Below are positions 39,803 to 50,000 of a stretch of DNA of 64,000 nucleotides, piece after piece. The notes beneath the pieces were generated by a model. That model worked only from the letters and a program-made list of their open reading frames with translations. It was not told the DNA's origin and made no database searches. Origin of the DNA: Cristatella mucedo. Its lineage: Eukaryota; Bryozoa; Phylactolaemata; Cristatellidae. Both the position numbers and the translations under genes were made by a program. The stretch is from assembly GCA_009760855.2 (NCBI GenBank), contig WPIO01000148.1, forward strand, positions 412,001 to 476,000, given 5' to 3'. Position 1 is the stretch's first letter. Each line of letters opens with the position of its first letter.

Positions 39803-40235
39803 GTTTTTCGGAATCCAACAGTCTACCAATACCTCGTGCAAACCTCGTACAATCCTTTGGAGACCGTGCATTTAGTTCGTATGCTCCCAGAGCCTGGAAC
39901 ACCCTCCCGACTTGCATCAGAACATCCCCTGACTTGACCACATTTAAAAAGAACTTAAAAACACCTATTTAGGACAGCATTTAGTGGGTTCCTGTGATTC
40001 GTCCTTGATGTGCTCAAGCGTGCTGACACTGTGCATGCTGCCACTAACCACATTTGCATGCTGACCCTTGCATGTCACCCCTAACCATGTTATTCATTTT
40101 TTTTTGTTTATCAAGCATGATATTACTCACCATTCAATTGCATTTCCCTTTGCAGCAAATGTAAAGCGCCTAGAGAGAGATTGAGTTCTTAGAGAGTGCT
40201 TTATCAAGTGCATTATCATTATTATTATTATAGGT
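39803..40235 (+). mobile_element. LINE-A 3' fragment (sense)
   Basis: Starts in the C-terminal RT region (ttcggaatccaacagtctac), then 3' UTR, hairpin (agcgcctagagagagattga ... gagagtgctttatc) and ATTATT. The frame is broken by small changes. Confidence 0.88.
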
Positions 40236-40480
40236 TACGCATTCTTAAAGTGATATGCACGGTATCAAGCATGCAAATTCAGCCAACCATCAAGCTTAGG
40301 TAACATACTACATTAAAAACATATAGACACTCGGAGCAGTTGGTAAGACGTCCGGATAGTTACATGCTCTGAATTATGCACAGGTAAGCACGAACAGCTC
40401 CTCGGAACAAAATAAAGATGACTTCACTTGGGCCAACGAAAAGTTGGTCGGAACGGATGCGTCTTGAGCTAATATATTAA
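40236..40480. repeat. Unclassified repeat R2, copy 1
   Basis: Shares with 61640-61855 the ordered blocks cggtatcaagcatgcaaa, aagcttagg/atgcttagg, aagacgtc, aatcatgca/aattatgca, and ttcacttgggccaacgaaaa versus ttcattggggctaagaaaaa. Confidence 0.6.
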
Positions 40481-40528
40481 TATCGTGGTCACCATTATCC
40501 CTCATGTATTGGGTTTGGTAATGGCTCA

Positions 40529-40595
40529 GAGATTGGCCCGGCCCGGCCATTATTATCTTCACTGAAGATAATAATGGCCGGGCCGGGCCAATCTC
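40529..40595. repeat. Perfect 67-bp palindrome
   Basis: Arm 40529-40561 is exactly complementary to 40563-40595, with the single base C at 40562 between. The arm contains gattggcccggcccggccat. It would extrude as a 33-bp cruciform or hairpin. The flanks remain loosely complementary for a few more bases. Confidence 0.97.
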
Positions 40596-41034
40596 AATCA
40601 TTAGCTATTATTAATAAAGCCGCACTTTCGCGGTCAAGCCAGGTTAGGTTATTCTTCCGTCCTGCTTCTTGTAGGAAGTTTACTCTGTTGGTTGCCTTCG
40701 TTTTACTTCCATCTAGACGCCTACTAGCTCAGCTCCATTCTGCTCACAGTAAAATTGCTTTGCTTAGGGAAAGGCGAACCTCCCGTTGCATTTTAAGCTG
40801 TCCGCGATTGCCTGCCTCTATCGCCCTACGCCTCGTAGTCTGATTCCTACATGAAGAGCTTATAGCTACTCATCGAAGGTACTTGGTATTGTAACGCATC
40901 GCTGATTTATCCCGTCATTTTCGCCATGCCTTTCAAAGCAATGAATAAGGCGTACCCTTCCTTGATGGCCCCTGCGATTGTTCGATTGTTCGTGGCTTCC
41001 GTTGATCTTGCCTCCATCATGATCGAAATGTAGA
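40596..41034. other. Intergenic, nothing recognised
   Basis: No coding or repeat signal beyond the adjacent palindrome. Confidence 0.3.
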
Positions 41035-41604
41035 ATGTAATGCATCTCCGTCTGTAACTCCTCAAAGCCACAAAGACAATGTGGGTGTTACGCAGGCGAG
41101 TTTTGTGTAGCGCACTCACAGCCTTGGCGGCTTTCGGTACGCATTCGGTGGCCAACAGACTTCATCTCACGCAACAAAGAGAAAGCGAGGAGCATGGCAG
41201 AATCAGGAGAGCGGTTGAGGTAGTGAGTAGCATGGAAGTAGCAGCTCAGGAATGCTGAAAAGGATGCCCCCCTTTAGGCAAAGAAATTCATAAAAAAAAT
41301 GAAAAGACATTACTAGCAGCGTAGAAGTAGCAGCATAGGACGACTGGAAAGGATGAGCCATAGTCGGCAGCAGGAGGGTAGTTGTCGTTACGTAAGAATC
41401 GTTGAAGTGAGTTCCACAGTCTAGGACCTGATGAGCAAAAGCATCTGTCGCCAGCGGTCTTGAAGCGGAGGAATGGGACAGCTAATTTATTGTCCATACA
41501 GCAGGACCTGAGGGCACGAGGAGGAGGACGAAACTGGTGCAGCAGTTCAGCCTCGTTGTGGAAGAGGCTCAGCCTGCTAGGCTTGGCCCGCCTTCGTTCA
41601 CTCT
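41035..41604 (-). mobile_element. LINE-B 3' fragment (antisense)
   Basis: Plus strand begins atgtaatgcatctccgtctg and follows the same order as 49019 and 61856. On the minus strand, 41497-41288 reads LRFKTAGDRCFCSSGPRLWN..., a C-terminal non-LTR RT block (GDRxFxxxGPRLWNSL). About 60 bp near 41225-41340 are repeated (catggaagtagcagctcagg and gtagaagtagcagcatagg). Confidence 0.75.
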
Positions 41605-41730
41605 TAAAAGAATAAAAATATTAACTAATTTGTATTTGCGCCCTAAGAGCACTTAATGTCTATCCAGGCGCTTCGCGTAAGCCACGGGGCTCGAGCTCCC
41701 GACTTCACTCATCAAATGCATTCACCTTGT
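41605..41730 (-). mobile_element. SINE-2 copy (antisense)
   Basis: Plus strand: taactaatttgtatttgcgc, taagagcacttaatgtctat, ccaggcgcttcgcgtaagcc, then gggctcgagctcccgac (B-box complement). The A-box side is lost. Confidence 0.7.
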
Positions 41731-41929
41731 CCTTGATCGGTGCGAACATCTTAGCGTCAGGGCGGAGCCACTGCTGACGGATAGCAGTAGCAGGCCAAAC
41801 GAGCGGACTGCATCCTACTTGGCCCGTTCGAGTAACGCCCAATTTTCGTGAGCCACCGAGCGTTGCTGAGTGGTAGCCAGCACCGAAGCTGTGCGTTTAG
41901 GATCGTCGTCATGTTCGGAAATATAATCC

Positions 41930-42530
41930 AGTCTACGAAGCGCCACTGAACTTGTGCACACTATTGATCACGATATGCTACTTAAACGATTGAGAACAAC
42001 GATTGGTCTGGAAGACGAGGCACTGGCGTGGTTCAAATCGTACTCGTCCGATCGTTTTCAATCCATGTTGTTTGGGGGTCAGGTCTCATCCACCAGACCA
42101 TTTACCTGTGGGCCTCCACAGGGGTCCGCCCTCGTTCCTTTGCTGTTCTCTATTTATACACAACCTCTGAGGAAAGCGATTCGCGCCCATGGAATAATCT
42201 ATCACTTTTATTCTGACGATAATCAGCTGTATTTGTCATTTAAATCATCGGAACCTGCTGCAGCGACTGATAAACTGAATGGCTGCCATGCATTCGATCC
42301 TGTATGTCGGTAAATTTCCTTAAACTAAGCGACGATAAAACGAGACTGTTACCCGTAGGACACCACAAGCGTATGGGTGGACTAGAAGGCTTTGCTCTTC
42401 TAATGGGTGATGCTGTTTCGCGACCATCGCTGTGTGCTCGGAATTTAGCTGTCGTGTTCGACAGCTGCCTAAATTTTGAAAGCTTCACTAAGAAGACTGC
42501 TTCAATCGCCAGCGGTCATTAAGCGTAGGA
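41930..42530 (+). mobile_element. LINE-B RT fragment (sense)
   Basis: Encodes a decayed motif A (VHTIDHDMLLKRLRTTIGL), motif B (GPPQGSALVPLLFSIYTQPL) and motif C with Ala changed to Ser (YHFYSDDNQLYLSF), then VNFLKLSDDKTRLLPVG in a shifted frame. It is distinct from LINE-A at nearly every position, supporting a second family. Confidence 0.8.
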
Positions 42531-42905
42531 ATATAGCTTTGGCTACCGAACTATGGCTACACAACTGTTACTCAGAATAACGCTGGTGCGTAACTTAAGT
42601 GGCCAGACAGCCAGTGTTTCTGTTTGTCGGCGACCGGCTGCGATGACTACGAACATAAGCACACGATCATTCGGAATGCGACTGCTGCACGACGAGGTCT
42701 ACCCTTTGACTCAGTCCACGTCTTGACGCTTCGAGAACTTCCATCCGCCGACTGCCAAAGAACGACGCCGCCACCGAGCATCCAGCTTAAAGTCAAAGGT
42801 CAGGCCTGAGCCCCCCCCCACGTGGCCGGGCCATTATGACAGTGCACGAGATAACTAGCGGCCCTTAATTGTAATAACTAGGAGCCGGAAATTCCTTAAT
42901 CGGTA

Positions 42906-42913
42906 GTTTAGAC
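42906..42913. repeat. Target-site duplication (left), GTTTAGAC
   Basis: The identical 8-mer lies at 45237-45244, immediately outside the right end of the hAT element. Confidence 0.92.
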
Positions 42914-45236
42914 CAAGGGTGGGCAAATTGTTTGACTCGTGGGCCACAATGGTTTCTAAAATTTGACAGAGGGGCCGGGCCAGAATAGGAGAATGGTGTG
43001 TTTGTGTGAACTACTATAAATTAAATGTAAAAACCATTACATGAAAAGATTTGGCCTTTAACAAGCAGCAAAACACCATTGTGCTTAGTTTATTGTAAAC
43101 ATTGTTTTACAAATTTATTAATTTAATAACGTATTAATAAACTTCCATTTAGTTTCAGTGGGAAAAGTGTTGTTGGTCTCCTTTTTTGCAAGTGCATTAA
43201 CGTCTGGCGTTATATTTGTTGTGGCAATTCTTAAGATAGATCCGAGGTGTTGGTCAGTTAACTTGGATCTGTGACGGGCTTTGTTGATATTCATTACGCT
43301 GAATGTCTGTTCACACACATAGGTTGAGCCAAACAACGTCAGCAACTTCTGTGCCATTCTTCGGAGGTTTTGAAACGTGGCTTTGTTAAGTGAAGCATAA
43401 AATTCGTTCAGTTTAAGAGAGTTGAACTTCTACTTCAATAAAATGAAGAGTCAGCCTGAAGATCTTTCAGCTCCAACTGCAGCTCCTGTGGTGCTGTTTC
43501 AGGGTCTTGTGACACGGGACAGGGCACCATCAGAAGTGACTTTTCAATTTTTTCAAAGTCACAGCAACGACGGCAGAATTCTCCCCGAACGTCGTCCAGT
43601 GATTTGCTGTATTTCTGCACGTTTCGGGTCGCTTCTTTCTCCATTTTTAGTGTGGGGAAATGAGTAAAAGATTTGTTTGAAATTTTTCTGGAGAAAAGAG
43701 TCAGCTTGGATTTGAAGGCCCTAGCATTTGTGTACATGCCGCGCACAAGTTGATCTTTTCCCTGCAGCTTGGTGTTCATGCTCATTCATGTGCGAAAGTA
43801 TGTCTACAGCAAACGCAAAACCGCAAAGCCAGCTCTTGTCACTTAGCTCGGAAAATTCGTCAGATCTCCCCATTAACTCCAAAGATGCAGTGATCTCCTT
43901 CAGCTCCCACACTCTTTGAAAGAGTTACCCAAACTTAGCCAGCGCACACGAGAGTGGTACAGCAAGTCCTGGTGATCTGCATCGGTTTCTTGCAGGAGCG
44001 CAATAAACTGACGACGCTGAAGTTCCCTCTGTCGTATAAAGTTAACAAGCTTTACGTCTGGATTCATGACATGATTTAGCTGTTATATAGACTTACACAG
44101 AACTTCCTGATGAATGATGCAGTGAAGGAAAATAACAACCTCCATTTTCAGGATTTTTCTCTTTTACTTTTTCCTGCAGTCTTCTTAGCAGCCCAACATT
44201 TTTCCCAGTATAATTCGGCAACCCATCCGTGGTGATATTGGCAAGTTTACTCCAGGGTAGCTTCATTCTCTCGATGACAGCAGACTCCTGGTTATACGAG
44301 TCCTCTCCCCTCGGTTTTTTCCTTCATGGACTCCGTGGTCAAAAATTACTGATCTCAAAACTGTCGCTAATCCCTCGGATAAAAATTAGGAGCTGAGCAA
44401 TGTCTGCTGTATACTTTCATCCAGTGCTAGTGAATTAAAACTAAAGGACTCCACCTTTTTGTTTAATTTTCTGGCTATATCTTCGTCAATCAATTCCACA
44501 CGGCGAGTCACAGTTCTGCGTGATAAACTGATTTTTTCAAATTTGCCTTTGCTCTCCGGACACAAGAGACCTGCAGTCTCAACCATGCATTCTTTTAAAG
44601 ATTTGCCTTCAGAGAAAGATTTACTGGCATTTTCTAATTTGAATGCCAGCAAAAAACTTGCCTTAGTACTTGACTCTTGAATCGCAGTTTGTCTGGGAAA
44701 AAGGTTTTACCGAGTCTGTAAATTAGCCGTCAATCTCTGAGCTGTAGCCGCCCGTTCTTGTGGAGACTGTTGACTGGTGCAGTTAGCATTTTTTGTGGCA
44801 AAATGACGGCTGATGCTGTATTCTTTAACAAACTGCTACAGTTTCTTGGCATATCAGACATACAGCTGTTAATCGAACTTCAGTGAAAAATCATTTTGTT
44901 GTCTACTCTTTATTGAACACTCGGCACTCACTGTCTACTTTTCTTTTCTTTGGTCCGCTCATTTTTACTGAAGGGCTGAAAGTACAAAGCGACAAAATGA
45001 AGTGGAGAGTAACCGTAATGCATCACACTCAAGGGTCAATGTCTTCGGGGTGCGCCCTCTGCTCGGGAAAAATGGGAATTACAACTAGGTAAAATGATTG
45101 AGGTGTCTTTATAATCATATTGAATAATATTTAATATAATAATATTTAATAAAATAATGTGGACGAGCTCGGTGGGCCGGATTGAAAAGCCCAACGGGCC
45201 GTATATGGCTCGCGGGCCGTAGTTTGCCCTCGTCTG
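42914..45236 (-). mobile_element. hAT transposon, 2323 bp, inactive
   Basis: Ends caagggtgggcaaa and (reverse-complemented) cagacgagggcaaac form the terminal inverted repeats, and subterminal sequence is rich in gggcc (the 'CAGGGGTGGGCAAACTACGGCCCGC' style known from Charlie-like hATs). A perfect 8-bp duplication, GTTTAGAC, flanks it, the hAT signature. The transposase is on the minus strand and broken. No host function is implied. Confidence 0.93.
43118..44652 (-). pseudogene. Broken hAT (GTF2I-repeat/ZBED-like) transposase
   Basis: Pieces in different frames, in order on the minus strand: 44652-44386 (SLSRRTVTRRVELIDEDIAR ... ESFSFNSLALDES, where the DES resembles the first catalytic Asp region), 43912-43721 (ELSDKSWLCGFAFAVDILSH), 43785-43435, and 43357-43118 (FGSTYVCEQTFSVMNINKAR ... 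LTDQHLGSILRIA, the C-terminal hAT dimerisation domain). Frameshifts and stops separate them, so it cannot make an active enzyme. Confidence 0.85.
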
Positions 45237-45839
45237 GTTTAGACTGCATACAAAGCGATCCGGAGCGATGATTAATCAATTGGACATTGTTATCGGTTCT
45301 GCTAGCACGCAGCCCGTCTGTGGCTATGAGATAGATTGTTACAATGGGCGTGTGGCGGCTTCCATGTCCGGACAGAACTAGTAGTCCGCAAACACAGCAC
45401 TCGTAACGTTGCTGGTTCCAACTGATGTGCTGCAGATGCAAGGGAAGTACTGAACCTTGGAGTAACGACTAGCGACTTGTAGGTGCAGCACCAATACACG
45501 CAGGTATGCCGACAGAGGCGGAGAGCGGCAGCGGCGAAGAACGCTCGCACCTTTAAGATAGCTAGTCCATAACCACAGCGTAGAGAAGTCGAATCGATTG
45601 CGACGAATGGTTAAAGGTTTCTAGTACTAGCCATGGCGTGCCCAAGCTCTTGCGCATAACTCACTACCTATTACACAGTTTCGGCTTTTGCACTATCGAG
45701 CCAAAGATAATCGCAAAGATTACCGGCTCCAAGCCAATGTAATTCGAGAGCTGCTAAGAGCTGCTAAGGTCTGGCTGAGCTCTCGAGTCGTGTGGCGGAA
45801 GCGGAAGCGCCGGATTAAGAGAGATTAAGCTCTCGTAGA
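45237..45839. other. Intergenic, nothing recognised
   Basis: Starts with the right target duplication of the hAT element. No other feature supported. Confidence 0.35.
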
Positions 45840-46020
45840 ATACTATTCTGCCCACGTGAATTGTTCTTGATGTGCCTACCCGTGCAGAAGCTTTTCATGC
45901 TATCACTAACCAATCGACGTGCTTCCTTTTTAGCGTACACCACGTTCATAGAAAGAGATTCGAGTACTCGTAGGGTGCTTTGCAGATGTGTCATTGTTAT
46001 TATTATTGTCATTATCATCA
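45840..46020 (+). mobile_element. LINE-A-like 3' tail (sense), diverged
   Basis: Ends with acgttcatagaaagagattc, gagtactcgtagggtgcttt, then TTATTATTATTG. Upstream portions are decayed. Confidence 0.65.
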
Positions 46021-46234
46021 AGGCCTTGCGAGAGCGTGGTATGCTTATATTACAAGTTCTGCCATCTTGCCGGGGGGATAGTTGAATGCGTGGTCAAAAC
46101 CCGCTGATACTTGCAGGCATGCCTGTGTGACTGAGTAAACTTTTACTCCAGCAGGCCTGAATGTTATGTCTTAATGGCTACAGGAAGACAGCCGCACAGG
46201 TGTTACCGCGTGTTCCTTTGTGTGCACAGGTTTT

Positions 46235-46345
46235 TTGTGCATTTCCTTTGTAGCAAATGTAAAGTGCCTACAAAGAGATTAATTTCTCTAGGGGTGCTAT
46301 ACAAATACATTATTATTACTACTATTATTATTATACAACTGAATT
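46235..46345 (+). mobile_element. LINE-A 3' tail (sense)
   Basis: ttgtagcaaatgtaaagtgc, ctacaaagagattaatttct, ctaggggtgctatac, then (ATT)n. Only the last 110 bp. Confidence 0.75.
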
Positions 46346-46990
46346 ACAAATATCTTGGCGGTCATAAAATCTGGCCGATTTGGTACTTAGCCTTTTCACT
46401 ACAGCTCAACTTTAACGACATGTACCTGAGGTATAAGCTATTCCAGTATTTATCACGTGTCTGTAAAGAATAGCGGCCGCTGTGTGCACTGTTTTTGTGG
46501 CATAGGACTTGAGCTCGGTCACATCCCAGGAACGGACCTGGCGATCGCGGGCCAATGACGTAATCGCAAGCCCGTTGCGACCGGTCTGAAGTTCCGAGCA
46601 CAAGTGAAGAGCCAGATTATGTATTACTCTCTCTCTAGAGCCAAATATCTGGCGTGGAAAGAGCGTTGAACTGGACCTGCTATGCGGAAGTACGCGCCAG
46701 CCGGAGGCGCTGGGCTAGGGTGAGGGGGCGGGACGCACTGGGCGGAGGCGGCTACTTCACGGGTCGGCCCCGCACTGGAGCTCCAGGTCTGTCTGTGGAG
46801 GCTAAGAGCAACATTAAAGGATTCACTGAAATAAATTTTTGTAATTATCTTTTACTTCATGAACAGTACTGAAGGTCACTTTATCTGGGATTTTACAGTT
46901 ATCGACGAGTTGTCCTCGACGCCATATTGAACTGGTGGGGGTGGATCTGCGATCTGTCCTGACCGTTAGTTGTCGGCGTTACTTGTCATA
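46346..46990 (+). promoter_or_regulatory. Upstream region of the GDI gene
   Basis: From about 46650 the sequence becomes CpG-rich (gtgagggggcgggacgcac contains a GC-box-like gggcggg) and leads into a probable 5' UTR before the ATG at 46991. Promoter position is inferred; no TATA box seen. An AT-rich segment sits at about 46820-46870. Confidence 0.4.
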
Positions 46991-47035
46991 ATGGACGAGG
47001 AGTATGATGTTGTCGTGCTCGGAACGGGGCTGAAG
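46991..47035 (+). CDS. GDI: GDI exon 1
   Basis: ATG in cataATGG; 15 codons [15 protein letters not shown]; donor AAG/gtaatg, phase 0. The last residue is Lys where most GDIs have Thr (GTGLTE). Confidence 0.95.
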
Positions 47036-50000
47036 GTAATGAATTAATCAAAGTTGAACGATATTGCGCGTTCTTGTGGTTCATAGATTAGCATACGATA
47101 GTAGGACGGTCATTGCGTAGGGTTTCACCTAGCCGGTTTTGCTGTCTCTGGAAATCGCCGACCTCGCTCGGTACCGCGCAGAGCTGTCGCCCTAAATAAT
47201 AAAATTTTACTGTCTCAAATTTTTTCTATTCGGGTCGCACGGCGCATTTTCTAATGCCCGGTGGCGGCGTCGTTTCATGAATGTGTTGCAGGAGTGCATC
47301 CTCAGCGGTATGATGTCGGTAAGCGGCAAGAAAGTGCTCCATATGGATAGGAACAAATACTACGGCGCGGAGAGCGCTTCCATCACGCCTCTCGCCGACG
47401 TGAGTACCTTCTTTCGGTGGCAGCACGCTGCCGTAGACCTGTTGCAGGAGTTGTGTCGCGAGTGACTTCGAGTGCTTTTGAACTATCCTTAGTACAACTC
47501 GACTGATTCAAACAGTCTCGTTTGTTATAGCGGCAGGAGAGCCCGCCCTTGCGCCCTCTTTCTCGCTGCAGGATTCGAACCCACAACCCGGGTTGTGCGA
47601 TCACCTCACCCTCCCCCCTAGTGGGCTAGTTGTTGAGTAACTTCTCCATCTCCTTCTCCTTATCCATCTCTTTGTCGTTGCAGCGTCTACTTCCAGAACC
47701 GCCCTCGTCTCTTCTGCTTCATTCTTTATGTTTCGTTGTCGCGACAGGGTCTCCATTTCAGGGCCGGTTACTGCTTGTGTTCCGTTTAAGATGTGCCTCA
47801 CAGTTATGTGCAAACCTGGTGTCTGTCTCTCGGAAACGGAATAGTCATATCCTCATAATTGGCTCGGCAGCAAAGCTTGTCTGTCGCGAACGTTGCATCT
47901 GCCGTCAACGCTACCTCTCTCCTGTATGCCACCTCTCTCCAGTCGGTTCTGTCGTTCACTTGTAGATCCCCTCATTCTTTTACTCTGACCTAGCAATCAG
48001 AAATGCTTCCTTATCTGCCTTGCGGTCACACCACCACTCCACTGCGGCCCGTTGTTGTCGTGTTCCTCTTCAGCTCATTTCTCTGCCACTTGCCGTTTCA
48101 GCTGTGTATCGAATTCAATCTCAAAATCCTTGAGATCACGCCTTCGGTCGTGTAGCCCGGAAGTCACTGCTGACTGATAGTAATGACATTCCCTGATTTG
48201 GCGACTTGTAAAGCAAAGCTTAAGGCCCACCTGTTCTTCACGTTATTTGCTTAGGTGTGTGCGCGTGCTTAGTGCAGCTGTGCATTCTGCTGTTCTTACT
48301 GAGCAGGTCACTTGCTTCTGTTCCAGCCTCTTTGAAGTCCCGACAATTATTATTTATATTATCGTGCACCGAAAGCTACCGGGGCTTTGGAGTGCTCTGG
48401 TATAATAGCAGTGTGGTGATAGTGCCCGAAAAGAACTAATCTCTTTCAAGGCATCTTCACATACAAACTTGACAGGAAGGCACACCAGCCGATTAGTGAT
48501 ATAAACGTCCACAAGTGTAGCTGCGTAAGAGCATACAGGATAGTTCACTTCGATAACGAAGTACATGCTGTGAAGAGCTGGTGGTTTTTAGTTTGGCTTG
48601 CAAATTCTTTTCAAGTCGGGCGTGTCGTTATGTCAGTCGGTAGAGAAATCCAAGCTTTAGATGAACTGGAACGGAAGGCGTGGCTCCAACGGATCTTGGG
48701 AGTTGATCTAGGGGTCTAGCAGACCGGGTCAAATGGCACAGCTAAGCGACTGGAGTCGAAGGACACAGCTAAGTGACTGGAGTCAAGTGGAGCAGGTGAC
48801 GGCACGAAGTAAACCCGAGGAGCAAGTGTAGCTTAAATTGGTAAGCCGAAACAAGAGAATGAAGAGGCTCAAAGTAAGTGCGCACAGGACCTGGAACCTG
48901 GTGCACAGCTTGACGAGGAGAGGCCAGAAAATGAGGCCATGTGATTGGGTGCGACGGTTTTGGCGTGTGGGCGGTACAGTCACTCACAGCTTGCGCCTCT
49001 GCCTAGTTATGGACGTGGCTATGTAATGTAATGTAATGTAATGTAATGTAATGTATCTCCGTCTGTAACTCCACAAAGTCATAAAGACCACGTGGGTGTT
49101 ACGCAGGAGAGTTTTGTATAGCACACTTACAGCCTAAGTGGCTTTCGGTATGCATTCGGTAGCCAATAGACTTCGTCTCATGCAACAAAGAGAAAGTGGG
49201 AAGCATAGCAGAGTCAGGAGAGCAGTTGAGGTAATGAGTGGCATGGAAGTAGCAGCTCAGGACCGCTGAAAAGGATGTGCCACCATGGTCTCATCCTTTT
49301 CCACATATGTCTCATGCCCTTTCACTTATACTGGCCGGGGCTTCGAACCCGATGCCGTCTGCTGGCTGCTTGGAATAGCGCCGCAAGAGTCAATTACGGC
49401 ACGTAGAGCGATGTATTTGCCTCCTCCCGCTGGCTCCAGGCTGGATCCTTTTCTGGCAATGCCCTACTTCTGGCGCATTTTCTCCATAGCCATGCCTTAC
49501 TGTACTCATTCAAGAACGCAAAATCTTTAATTCTGCAAAAAAATATAATTCATTTGTATAGCGCCCCAAGAGAGCTAAATCTCTGTTCAGGCGCTTCAGC
49601 TTGACCTTGGTCGGGGTGAGGACCGTAACTACTTGACCAAGCCAGCGTGGCTGGCCAAGTTTATCACTAAATAGTGAACTTGTTTGTAAGTAAGCTCGTT
49701 TCTTTTGACCTTGGCAACTTCCCCACTTCAGCAAGGCACTTCACTATAATATGCAAGTGGGACGTGATCTTGCCGGAATCTTGCTTGAGACAGCCCTTTC
49801 AGAAAGCCAGGCTTATCAGCCCTGAAATTCAGAAGGAAATAATCCACGCCCAAGCCTACTTTTTTAAAGTGTATTGGTCACAGATATTTTTTTGCATTTA
49901 GGTGGACGAGACTCTCGATGAAAGCGAAAATTAGCACCTCTTTTAAAGTTAGTTCTCCTGCAAAGCCCACGCCGCTCAGTTTGTTGACTGCTGCAGCCGA

